From an uncultured Clostridia bacterium (GTDB lineage Bacteria > Bacillota > Clostridia > TANB77 > CAG-508): DNA of 20,853 nucleotides. The notes beneath the pieces are model-generated. The model made no database searches. It saw only the letters and a list, made by a program, of their open reading frames with translations, and had not been told where the DNA came from. The translations under genes were made by a program, and so were the position numbers. The stretch's first letter is position 1; each line of letters begins with the position of its first letter. Below are positions 1 to 6,795 of the stretch, piece by piece. The stretch lies in contig CANRFS010000005.1 of NCBI GenBank assembly GCA_947629965.1, positions 1-20,853 on the forward strand, given 5' to 3'.

Positions 1-332
1 CCATTTGTTACTGTTATTTTGTCTTGTGTCCATTCTCCTGCTTCTGGTTCTTCTCCTGGAACATCACTTTGATTTTTTGATTTTTCTCCTGCTAAATATT
101 TATCTAATGAATCGTACCATGTTCCCCCTATTTTTATTCTTCCTGTAAGTATATCCCTTTCTTGTATTTGGGCTTCTTCTGTTTTTGTTTTTGCTTCCTG
201 TGCTTTACCTATTAACCCTCCGTTTAATGCTACGCTTACTGTTACTGCTACTAGTATTAGCATCACTATTATTGTTATTATTAGTGCTATTAATGTTATA
301 CCTCTTTTTCCTTTTAATTTTTCTTTTGACAT
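1..332 (-). CDS. Type IV prepilin-like protein, N-terminal part (runs off window)
   Basis: Reading leftward from the ATG at 332 gives an open frame of 110 codons to the window edge. Residues 1-11 are a short basic leader ending KGKRG, followed by ITLIALIITIIVMLILVAV, the N-methylation/prepilin-peptidase pattern (cleavage after Gly11) with one hydrophobic helix. After it comes a charged, Gln/Glu/Lys-rich stretch (about 45-65), then a domain with GRIKIGGTWYDSL and a Pro/Glu-rich linker. The usual Glu at position +5 of mature pilins is Ala, as is common in the clostridial GITLIAL group, so it is probably a pseudopilin-like or surface protein rather than a major pilin (inference). The start is supported by AAAGGAGA about 9 nt upstream. 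The C-terminus is outside the window, so the function of the globular part is unknown. Confidence 0.85.
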   Translation of the reverse strand, partial: MSKEKLKGKRGITLIALIITIIVMLILVAVTVSVALNGGLIGKAQEAKTKTEEAQIQERDILTGRIKIGGTWYDSLDKYLAGEKSKNQSDVPGEEPEAGEWTQDKITVTN

Positions 333-466
333 TTGTCTTTTTTCTCCTTTTCTTTTGGATTTTATTTTGATAAAATTATTATATTTTTTCTGTTTTATTT
401 TGGCAATTATTTTACCTAATGTTTATATTCATTAATTTACATATTATTCTTATTCCTTTGTTAAAA

Positions 467-493
467 AGTATATCTTCACTTTTCCTTTGTCAA
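467..493 (-). promoter_or_regulatory. Possible sigma-A promoter for the prepilin-like gene
   Basis: On the minus strand TTGACA (493-488) is a perfect -35 and TATACT (472-467) a good -10, but the spacer is only 15 nt, shorter than the usual 17. It would give a leader of about 125 nt. The rest of 333-623 holds no gene. It contains an ATTTGTA/TACAAAT inverted repeat near 517-537 and a TATAAT at 587-592 that could serve asd, although no good -35 matches it. Confidence 0.4.
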
Positions 494-623
494 TGTTTTT
501 TTGTTTTGTCATACATTTGTAATATTTATACAAATTTTCATTATATAAATTTGTTACTTTTTATTTCATTTTTTTAATTTATAGAATATAATGTTTGTAT
601 AAAATAATTGAGAGGTGTTTTTA

Positions 624-1616
624 ATGAAAAAATATAAATTAGCATTAGTCGGCGCAACTGGTTTAGTTGGTATAACAGCGCGCAAAGTTTTAGAAGAAAA
701 GAATTTGCCTATATCTGAATATGTGTTTTTTTCTTCATATAAATCTGCTGGTACCAAAATTAATTTTATGGGTAAAGAATATACTGTTAGAGAACTTACT
801 GAAAATTCATTTGATGAAGGATTTGATTTTGCTATATTTTCAGCAGGTGGAGAAACTTCTAAAAAATACTCTCCTATTGCAGCATCTAAAGGGTGCATAG
901 TTGTTGATAATAGTAGTGCATTTAGAATGGATAAAAATGTTCCATTAGTAGTTCCTGAAGTTAATCCAGACGATTTAAAATGGAACAATGGTATAATTGC
1001 AAACCCTAATTGTTCTACAATTCAAGCAGTTGTTCCATTAAAACCATTAGATAATAAATATATAATAAAAAGAATTGTATATTCAACATATCAAGCTGTA
1101 TCTGGCGCTGGTAAAGCAGGTGTCGATGATTTAGAAAATGGTATTAAAGGTCTGCCACCTAAAAAATTTCCATATCCTATTGCAAATAATTGCTTGCCAC
1201 ATATAGATGTTTTTGAGGAAAATGGTTATACTAAAGAAGAAATTAAAATGATTAATGAAACTAGAAAAATTTTAGGAAAACCTGATTTAAGAGTTACTGC
1301 AACAACAGTTAGAGTTCCTGTACTTAATTCACATAGTGAATCTATAAATGTTGAATTTGAAAATGACTTTGATCTAGATGAACTAAAACAATTATTAAAA
1401 AATAGTCCTGGTATAATATTAGAAGATGATCCAAGTAAAAATATATATCCGCTTGCTCAAAATGCAAATGGTCATGATGAAGTATACGTTGGAAGAATTA
1501 GAAGGGATGAAAGCGTACCTTATGGAATAAATATGTGGGTTGTTGCTGATAACTTAAGAAAAGGTGCTGCTAGTAATGCAATACAAATTGTAGAAAAATT
1601 AATTGAAATGGCATAA
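624..1616 (+). CDS. asd: Aspartate-semialdehyde dehydrogenase
   Basis: Asd reduces aspartyl-4-phosphate to aspartate-4-semialdehyde with NADPH, the branch point to lysine/diaminopimelate, threonine and methionine. The 330-residue protein starts with the Rossmann motif LVGATGLVG (residues 8-16). It has SSAFRMDKNVPLVVPEVN (98-114), the catalytic Cys130 in NPNCSTIQ, GAGKAGVDDLENG (161-173), and the catalytic His237 in RVPVLNSHSES. Length is normal. An upstream in-frame GTG at 615 lies inside the ribosome site AGAGGTG, so the ATG at 624 is the likely start. It is followed directly by a strong terminator, so it can be transcribed alone although dapA and dapB follow on the same strand. Its only CGG trinucleotide is out of phase (GTC GGC) and the frame is intact. 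Confidence 0.97.
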   Translation: MKKYKLALVGATGLVGITARKVLEEKNLPISEYVFFSSYKSAGTKINFMGKEYTVRELTENSFDEGFDFAIFSAGGETSKKYSPIAASKGCIVVDNSSAFRMDKNVPLVVPEVNPDDLKWNNGIIANPNCSTIQAVVPLKPLDNKYIIKRIVYSTYQAVSGAGKAGVDDLENGIKGLPPKKFPYPIANNCLPHIDVFEENGYTKEEIKMINETRKILGKPDLRVTATTVRVPVLNSHSESINVEFENDFDLDELKQLLKNSPGIILEDDPSKNIYPLAQNANGHDEVYVGRIRRDESVPYGINMWVVADNLRKGAASNAIQIVEKLIEMA

Positions 1617-1633
1617 TGCCATTTCTTTTTTTA
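1605..1633 (+). terminator. Rho-independent terminator overlapping the asd stop codon
   Basis: A 9-bp stem GAAATGGCA/TGCCATTTC with the loop TAA is followed by TTTTTTTATA. The loop is exactly the asd stop codon (1614-1616), so a terminating ribosome covers the hairpin until release. Confidence 0.85.
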
Positions 1634-1723
1634 TATTTTTATAATATAATATAAAAGTAAAAAATATAAATATGTTTTTTACTATGTCTTTTTCTGTCAA
1701 AAGAACTGACATTATTAATTGAT

Positions 1724-1797
1724 TGTAGGGACATATCTCCTCTAACTAAAGCTTACTTCGAAGATAATCTTTGTCCCTATACATTAAAAGGAGATTT
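1724..1797 (+). promoter_or_regulatory. Structured dapA leader with potential to mask the ribosome site
   Basis: A 10-bp stem, TGTAGGGACA (1724-1733) with TGTCCCTATA (1772-1781, one G-U pair), encloses a 38-nt loop. Just inside the 5' arm, ATCTCCT (1735-1741) is complementary to AGGAGAT (1789-1795), the dapA Shine-Dalgarno site. Both helices together would make an H-type pseudoknot that hides the ribosome site. A smaller hairpin, TGTCA/TGACA, lies just upstream (1696-1712). It lacks the conserved elements of the lysine riboswitch and I do not recognise a known class. Regulation is inferred from pairing only. Confidence 0.45.
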
Positions 1798-1801
1798 TTA
1801 T

Positions 1802-2693
1802 ATGAAAAAAGTTGTTTTTAAAGGCTGTGGAACAGCTATTATCACGCCATTTACTAATGATGGTGTAAATTTTGAAGAATTTAGAAAGATGATTGAATTT
1901 CAAATTTCAGAAGGTGCTGATAGTATTATCGTTTGTGGTACTACAGGTGAATCATCAACAATGACTACAGAAGAAAAAAAGGAAACTATCAAATTTGCAG
2001 TTGATGTAGCAAATAAAAGAGTCCCTATCATTGCAGGTACTGGTGGAAATTGTACAAAATCTGCAATTGAAATGTCTAAATATGCAGAAAGTGTTGGTGT
2101 AGATAGCGTACTTGTTGTTACTCCATACTACAATAAAACTACTCAAGCTCGGACTTGTCGCTCACTATAAAGCAATAGCTAGCGCTATTAATATCCCTGT
2201 TATTTTATACAATGTACCTAGCAGAACAGGACTAAATATTAATCCTGCAACTTGCTTAGAGCTTTCTAAGATTGATAATATCGTTGCAATAAAAGAAGCT
2301 AGTGGAAATATTTCACAGGTAGCTGAAATAGCAAATTTATGTAAAGACAATCTTAATATATATTCTGGTAATGATGATCAGGTCTTACCTATTCTTTCTC
2401 TTGGTGGATTAGGCGTCATATCAGTTCTTTCAAATATAATTCCAAAAGATGTTCATAATATGGTAAAAAAATTCTTTAATGGAGATATTGCAGGAGCAAC
2501 TAAATTACAATTAGATACATTAAAATTAACATCTAGTCTATTTTCTGAAGTTAATCCTATTCCTGTTAAAGCTGCATGTAATATGATTGGATTTAATGCC
2601 GGAATTCCACGTTTGCCTTTAATTGAAATGAGCGATACTGGAAAAGAAAAATTAAAAAATGAAATGATAAATTACGGTATAAAACTTAAATAA
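1802..2693 (+). CDS. dapA: 4-hydroxy-tetrahydrodipicolinate synthase, needs +1 shift at CGG 2150
   Basis: DapA condenses pyruvate with aspartate semialdehyde, the first committed step of diaminopimelate/lysine synthesis. The gene lies in two frames. Codons 1-116 (1802-2149) carry GTAIITPF, CGTTGESSTM (45-54), IIAGTGGN and VTPYYNKTTQA. The in-frame CGG at 2150 then leads to a stop six codons later. Skipping C2150 and reading GGA next gives GLVAHYKAI, YNVPSRTG with catalytic Tyr136, and KEASGN with Schiff-base Lys164, ending at 2693. The joined protein is 296 residues, the family size, and the junction QAGL matches the usual QEGL of homologues. Without the shift the product lacks both Tyr136 and Lys164 and would be inactive. 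The ribosome site is AAAAGGAGA. Another CGG in the gene (GCC GGA near 2599) is out of phase and harmless. Confidence 0.93.
2150..2153 (+). other. dapA: +1 frameshift site CGG-A in dapA
   Basis: In-frame codons are GCT CGG ACT; continuous homology requires GCT (C) GGA CTT. The extra base is C2150. No homopolymer and no stop codon lies at the site. Confidence 0.88.
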
Positions 2694-2875
2694 ATTGTAA
2701 TTTGTTTAAATGTTTTTAAGTTAATTTAATTCGTAAAATAGTTTAAATATAATTTTTGAAATAGGAGCTTCGAATCCAAAATTATTATGAAATAATAATT
2801 TTGGTGAAGAAGGACGTCTTGAAAAAATTATATTAAACTATTTTACAGTAATAAATTAAACAAATTACAATTTAT
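2690..2875 (+). repeat. 186-nt nested hairpin between dapA and dapB
   Basis: The outer arms 2690-2709 and 2856-2875 are a perfect 20-bp inverted repeat that begins at the dapA stop codon. Inside, 2733-2757 pairs with 2823-2846 (14 bp, one bulged A2747, 10 bp). The apex is a 12-bp stem, 2776-2787 with 2793-2804, closed by TGAAA. Between the second and apical stems is a non-paired, G-richer core, GAAATAGGAGCTTCGAAT on the 5' side and TGAAGAAGGACGTCTTGA on the 3' side. It could be a miniature inverted-repeat element, an mRNA stabiliser, or a structured regulatory RNA ahead of dapB. It has no coding frame and no terminator U-tract. The structure is read directly; its function is unknown. Confidence 0.7.
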
Positions 2876-2902
2876 ATAATAAAATTTAGGAGGAAAAAAA
2901 CA

Positions 2903-3649
2903 ATGTTAAAAGTATTAATAAATGGAATAAATGGTAGAATGGGACAAGAAGTATTAAAACAAGTAGAAATTGCAGATGACTTTGAAGTATGTTGTGGAGT
3001 TGATAAATTTAATAATAACGAATCTAAATTTCCAATATATACTGATATTAGTTTAATTAAAGAAACTCCTGATGTAATTATTGATTTTTCTGTACCTGAA
3101 GCTAGTATGAACATACTTGAATTTGCTAAAAATAAAAGAACACCTACTGTAATTGCTACTACAGGCTTTTCTGATGAGGATTTAGCTATAATAAATCAAT
3201 ATTCTAAGAAAATACCTATTTTTCGTTCTGGCAATATGTCTTACGAAATTAATCTTATGTCTGAAATGGTTGCAAAGCTTGCAACACAACTGCAAGATTC
3301 AGATATTGAAATAGTTGAAACTCATCACAGAAATAAAATCGATAGTCCTAGCGGAACAGCTCTAATTCTAGCAGATAGCATTGATGAGGCTTTAAATAAT
3401 GAAATGATTTATCAGTATAATAGACATAGTGTAAGACAAAAACGACCAGATAAGGAAATTGGAATACATTCTATAAGAGGTGGAACAGAAGTTGGAAAAC
3501 ATACTGTCCTTTTCTTAGGAGAAAATGAAACATTAGAAATAACACATACAGTTACATCTAGAAGTATTTTTGCAAAAGGTGCATTAAAAGCCGCTAAGTT
3601 TTTAGTTAGCCAAAATAATGGACTATATAATATGAAGAATTTGATTTGA
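2903..3649 (+). CDS. dapB: 4-hydroxy-tetrahydrodipicolinate reductase
   Basis: DapB reduces the DapA product to tetrahydrodipicolinate with NAD(P)H. The 248-residue protein opens with the nucleotide-binding motif INGINGRMGQEV (6-17). It has IDFSVPEA (60-67), ATTGFSDED (85-93), SGNMSYEINLM (109-119), and the family signature with catalytic residues ETHHRNKIDSPSGTA (139-153; His141/His142, Lys145). Length is usual for the family. The ATG at 2903 has AGGAGG about 9 nt upstream. It is separated from dapA by the nested hairpin and followed by a giant palindrome. Its one CGG trinucleotide (AGC GGA) is out of phase and the frame is unbroken. Confidence 0.97.
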   Translation: MLKVLINGINGRMGQEVLKQVEIADDFEVCCGVDKFNNNESKFPIYTDISLIKETPDVIIDFSVPEASMNILEFAKNKRTPTVIATTGFSDEDLAIINQYSKKIPIFRSGNMSYEINLMSEMVAKLATQLQDSDIEIVETHHRNKIDSPSGTALILADSIDEALNNEMIYQYNRHSVRQKRPDKEIGIHSIRGGTEVGKHTVLFLGENETLEITHTVTSRSIFAKGALKAAKFLVSQNNGLYNMKNLI

Positions 3650-3660
3650 TTTTTTTAGAT

Positions 3661-3812
3661 GGACTTTTTTTGGGACAGACTTTTTCCTTTTTTGGACGGA
3701 CTAGATTTAGCCTTTTTTAAAAAAGGCTAAATCTAGTCCGTCCAAAAAAGGAAAAAGTCTGTCCCCAAAAAAGTTTGTCCAAAAAAAAGAAAAAAGGAAA
3801 AAGTCCGTCCAA
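3661..3812. repeat. Very long perfect palindrome plus repeated sub-units, probable bidirectional terminator
   Basis: Positions 3672-3718 and 3719-3765 are perfect reverse complements: 47-bp arms with no spacer. After one mismatch (3671/3766) pairing continues through 3663-3670 with 3767-3774. The arms contain the modules GGGACAGACTTTTTCC and GGACGGACTAGATTTAGCC. The module AAAAAAGGAAAAAGTC followed by T/C and GTCC occurs at 3744-3764 and again at 3792-3812. It sits between the convergent dapB and DUF4363 genes and has T/A runs on both sides, so it can end transcription both ways. A further inverted repeat, AAATTTTTC/GAAAAATTT, lies at 3835-3857. Confidence 0.85.
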
Positions 3813-3873
3813 AAGAGAAGAAATTTCTTCAGAGAAATTTTTCTTAAGGAAAAATTTATGATTTAAAATAAAT

Positions 3874-4260
3874 CTAAAATATATTTTTCAAACTTGTTTT
3901 TTCCTTCTCTTTAATATGTTCTAATAAGAATATTGATGTGTCCACATCTTCCATACTTTCATCTAGATTTCCTACTTCTATTTTTGATTTTACTTTTATA
4001 AGTGATGTTTCTATTAAGTCTAATTCATCATGTAATACTATAATCGACCACTTTTCACTCATATTTTTCCATTTTGCATATATTTCATCTGATTTTTGTT
4101 TTAGTTTTTCTTCTTCTATATTCTTTTTTTCTAATCCAGTTTTTATTTCTTCTAGCTTGCTTACTAATTCATAACTTGTGTCATTTAAAAATTTTTGAAC
4201 ATACCATGCTCCAGCAAAAATTATTACAAGAATTATTATCATTATAATTATTTGTTTCAT
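3874..4260 (-). CDS. DUF4363-like membrane-anchored protein
   Basis: The 128-residue protein has one N-terminal transmembrane segment (about residues 3-23, IIIMIIILVIIFAGAWYV) and a soluble part rich in Lys and Glu that looks helical and coiled. The pattern, KWKNMSEKWSIIVLHDELDLIE, then pairs of acidic helices, matches DUF4363 proteins, which in clostridia commonly sit beside a DUF421 gene as here. The upstream TTG at 4284 lies inside the preceding gene and has no ribosome site. The ATG at 4260 has AGAGGAG 6 nt upstream and overlaps the DUF421 stop as ATGA, so the two are probably translationally coupled. The molecular function is not known. Confidence 0.8.
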   Translation of the reverse strand: MKQIIIMIIILVIIFAGAWYVQKFLNDTSYELVSKLEEIKTGLEKKNIEEEKLKQKSDEIYAKWKNMSEKWSIIVLHDELDLIETSLIKVKSKIEVGNLDESMEDVDTSIFLLEHIKEKEKTSLKNIF

Positions 4261-4935
4261 TTTTTCTCCTCTTTTGCCTGACAAAATATTTGTGCTTTAC
4301 CATCATAGGTTACTACTAAAGCTTGCTCAGGTTTTATTTTAAATTTCTTAACTTGATTTAAAAGCCAATTATAATCTCTTCCTATTGCTTTTAAATTTTC
4401 ATACATTACTTTTCCATCTATAACTAAATCATAAGGTATTCCTTCATATTCTGGCGTTATTCCAAAATCTTCCGGTATTGCATTTCTTTTTTCTGGTTTT
4501 TGAATTACTGTTAATTGCCCACTTGTTTCTAAAATTGCATATTCTACATCGCCTATTGTAAATACATTATTTTGTCTTAATCTTTCTTGTAACTCATTTA
4601 TTGTGAGTTTTTCTCTTTTTAAAATTCTTTCATCTATTTTTCCTCTATATATCAATATTGATGGCATTCCACAAATTATTTTTCTTCCCAAAATACTCTT
4701 CATATTTATAATAGATATTAATAATTGTACAAATAATAATCCTAAAATAGGAATTATACCATTTGTAATTGGTATACCTGTATCTCCCATTGGAACTGAT
4801 GCTAAATCTGCTATCATTATTGCAATTACTAGTTCGAATGGTTGCATTTGTCCGTAATTCCCTTTTTCCCATTAATCTCATTGTAATTAGTACTAAAACA
4901 TATAATATTAAAACTCTAATAAATATATTAATCAT
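4257..4935 (-). CDS. DUF421 (YetF-like) membrane protein, needs +1 shift at CGG 4854
   Basis: The N-terminal piece (27 codons from the ATG at 4935) is a membrane helix ending in MRLMGKREL. The in-frame CGG at 4854-4852 then derails the frame. Skipping C4854 gives GQMQPFELVIAIMIADLASV, the hallmark DUF421 segment (GKRE-I/L-GQLQPFELV in homologues), then a second and third helix (GIIPILGLLFVQLLISII) and the cytoplasmic domain LIYRGKIDERILKREKLTINELQ to KEEKK. The total is about 225 residues, normal for the family. The TTG at 4938 is possible, but the ATG at 4935 is better spaced from AGAGG. The YetF family is membrane-bound with unclear function. It overlaps and precedes DUF4363. Confidence 0.9.
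4851..4854 (-). other. +1 frameshift site CGG-A in DUF421
   Basis: The codons read TTA CGG ACA; homology requires TTA (C) GGA CAA. The shift occurs at codon 28, so almost the entire protein depends on it. Confidence 0.86.
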
Positions 4936-4974
4936 CAAAAACCTCTAATATCAAATAACAATTTTTTTTAATTT

Positions 4975-5002
4975 ATTATATTTTTCTCAAATTTTGCGTA
5001 AA
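4975..5002 (-). promoter_or_regulatory. Probable sigma-A promoter for DUF421-DUF4363
   Basis: TTTACG (5002-4997, 4 of 6 matches), a 16-nt spacer and TATAAT (4980-4975) lie about 40 nt before the DUF421 start. Confidence 0.5.
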
Positions 5003-5124
5003 ATATTCTTATTCAAAAAATTTTTTTGAATATTTATTTTTTAATAGTAAATAATAAATATGAACGCTTAAAAGCCAAAGCAAAATTAAATATATATATT
5101 TAAAAAAGTTAGGAGGTTTTTTAG

Positions 5125-5505
5125 ATGTCAGAAAATAATCAAACTAATACACAAACTTCAAGTGGTGCAAGTACAGTTTGGCAAATTGTTGGTAGATTAA
5201 TTGCAGCAGCTGTAATATTAGCCATAACAGCATTTTTTACACCTGGTTTCCAAATTAATAATATTTGGTCTCTTGCTATAGCAGCCGTTGTCCTTACCGT
5301 ATTAGACTATTTAATTGTAAAATTTACTGGTCTACATGCTAGTCCTTTTGGAAAAGGATTTGTAGGTTTTGTATTATCTGTTGTAATTCTTTATGTTACA
5401 CAATATTTTGTAGCTGGATATTCTATATCATGGATGGCAGCAATTATTGGTGCATTAATTTATGGAGTTATAGACTACTTTATACCTGGCGAACAACAGA
5501 TGTAA
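5125..5505 (+). CDS. Holin-4-superfamily (YvlD-like) membrane protein
   Basis: The 126-residue protein has a polar Ser/Thr/Asn/Gln-rich N-terminus (1-20) and four hydrophobic segments near 22-42, 46-66, 74-94 and 100-120. The motifs LDYLIVKFTGLHASPFGKGF and GALIYGVIDYFIP are typical of the small phage-holin-4/YvlD family of chromosomal membrane proteins. These proteins are named after holins but are not thought to be prophage genes here, since no other phage gene is near. The start has AGGAGG 8 nt upstream. The gene stands alone, is transcribed toward a shared terminator, and is unbroken. A possible promoter, TTGAAT (5026-5031) and AATAAT (5050-5055), lies upstream. The cellular role is unknown. 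Confidence 0.8.
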   Translation: MSENNQTNTQTSSGASTVWQIVGRLIAAAVILAITAFFTPGFQINNIWSLAIAAVVLTVLDYLIVKFTGLHASPFGKGFVGFVLSVVILYVTQYFVAGYSISWMAAIIGALIYGVIDYFIPGEQQM

Positions 5506-5511
5506 GCTCAA

Positions 5512-5547
5512 AAAAACGGACCTAAAATTTATTTTAAGTCCGTTTTT
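5512..5547. terminator. Bidirectional rho-independent terminator
   Basis: AAAAACGGAC (5512-5521) pairs with GTCCGTTTTT (5538-5547). An inner TAAAA/TTTTA stem follows after one mismatch. The T-run on each strand serves the plus-strand membrane gene and the convergent WG-repeat gene. Confidence 0.85.
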
Positions 5548-5562
5548 CTATTTTATATTTAT

Positions 5563-6783
5563 TTATTGGCTAACATTTATAGTTGATGTATTTATGAATT
5601 CAATATATCGATCTAAAGATACTTCTTGCTGTTGCAATTCGATGTAATAATTCTTTTGTCCACCTTCGTTTTTAGCATAAATCTTATCTAATGAACATTC
5701 AATCACTGTTCTTCCATCATCTAAACTTACTAAGCCATATTTTCCGTTTTTACATACAACTAACAAATTTTCTTTATTGTTGCCATATTCTTTTATTACT
5801 AAAGTTGATATTTCTGTTGTACTTCTAGATGTATATCCCATACTATCAAAGTCATTATTTATAATGGCCTTTCCTTGTCCATTTATTACTCCATATTTTC
5901 CGGCTAATTTCACTTGATAAAATACAGGAGTATTATTTAATATTTTTATTTCTTCATAATTTAAATCTATTATTGGTCTTTGATTTGGCTCTTTACTAAT
6001 AACTCCATATTTATTATCATCTGATACAATAAATACACCTGCTGATTCATTAAATTCCATACTAGTATATCTATTTCCAATTATTGTAGAAAAGTTTCCA
6101 TCTATTGCCCCCCATTTTTTATTTTCATTTGCTACAACTATCATTCCATATAATAATGCTTTTTCATTATTATAGTCTTCACTTATTTCACTTAATTGAT
6201 TATCTGTTTGAGTTGCTAAAGATGTTTTATAAGATTCTGTGATATTGTCCATAGTATTAAATAATATTTTGTTGTTCTCTTTAGAATATGAATATATTAC
6301 ATCTAAGCCAACATTTACATCTTCTAGTGAAATATATAGTAAATTATTTGTTTTTAAAATGTTGTTATTTAATTCATACTCTTCGTAATCTAAAACTGAA
6401 TTAGGTTCAATTTTATAAATTTTGTTAGTATCCGCTTCAAATTGTATTATTTGGTTTTCGCTTTGCAAATAACATTTTGAATTAGTTTTATCTTCAGTAT
6501 ATTCTTTGTATCCGCCTGTTAAATAATCATATCCTAAGGATTTTGAAATTTTTTGTATTGATACATAATAATTACCATTATCATCTGTTATTAATAGGTC
6601 ACTTGTTATATTTACATCTAAGCCGTTAACACTTAGTGTTAATGACTTTGTTTCATTACCTGATAAGGTTGCCATTACTGCTATAATTATCATTAATAAA
6701 ATAATCGAAACTATTAACAAAAATAAAACTATTTTTTTTCCTTTAGGTTGTTCTTGTTTTTTTACTTCTTGATCTAGTAACAT
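5563..6783 (-). CDS. Membrane-anchored WG-repeat protein
   Basis: The 406-residue protein has a short Lys/Gln-rich cytoplasmic tail, one transmembrane helix (about 19-42) and a large outside domain. Residues about 47-185 resemble a stalk domain of the copper-amine-oxidase N-terminal type (SLTLSVNGLDVNI... YVSIQKISKSLGYDY... LLYISLEDVNVGL). After it come WG-type beta repeats, seen as KKWGAIDG, NKYGVISK, GKYGVING and GKYGLVSLDDG. WG repeats are taken to be binding surfaces of unknown ligand. The ATG has AAGGAGG upstream and lies 12 nt after tgt, so it is the last gene of the queA-tgt run. It contains five CGG trinucleotides, all out of phase (for example AAC GGA, GGC GGA), and the frame is intact. 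Confidence 0.82.
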   Translation of the reverse strand: MLLDQEVKKQEQPKGKKIVLFLLIVSIILLMIIIAVMATLSGNETKSLTLSVNGLDVNITSDLLITDDNGNYYVSIQKISKSLGYDYLTGGYKEYTEDKTNSKCYLQSENQIIQFEADTNKIYKIEPNSVLDYEEYELNNNILKTNNLLYISLEDVNVGLDVIYSYSKENNKILFNTMDNITESYKTSLATQTDNQLSEISEDYNNEKALLYGMIVVANENKKWGAIDGNFSTIIGNRYTSMEFNESAGVFIVSDDNKYGVISKEPNQRPIIDLNYEEIKILNNTPVFYQVKLAGKYGVINGQGKAIINNDFDSMGYTSRSTTEISTLVIKEYGNNKENLLVVCKNGKYGLVSLDDGRTVIECSLDKIYAKNEGGQKNYYIELQQQEVSLDRYIEFINTSTINVSQ

Positions 6784-6795
6784 TTATTTTCCTCC

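Noticed and set aside
1681..1801. Lysine riboswitch before dapA
   Set aside because: The leader is too short and lacks the conserved lysine-box core.
2150..2153. prfB-like or slip-site programmed frameshifting
   Set aside because: There is no stop codon at the shift, no internal Shine-Dalgarno sequence common to the sites, and no shared P-site codon.
2112..2693. Separate downstream genes restarting at internal ATGs (dapA, gltX, tgt halves)
   Set aside because: The internal ATGs lack proper ribosome sites, and the family homology runs continuously across the junction, including residues before those ATGs.
2764..2777. tRNA T-arm-like GGAGCTTCGAATCC, possible tRNA gene or att site
   Set aside because: No acceptor, D or anticodon arms can be built around it; it is part of the nested hairpin core.
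5125..5505. Prophage holin
   Set aside because: No lysin or other phage genes are adjacent; the protein fits the chromosomal YvlD-type membrane family.
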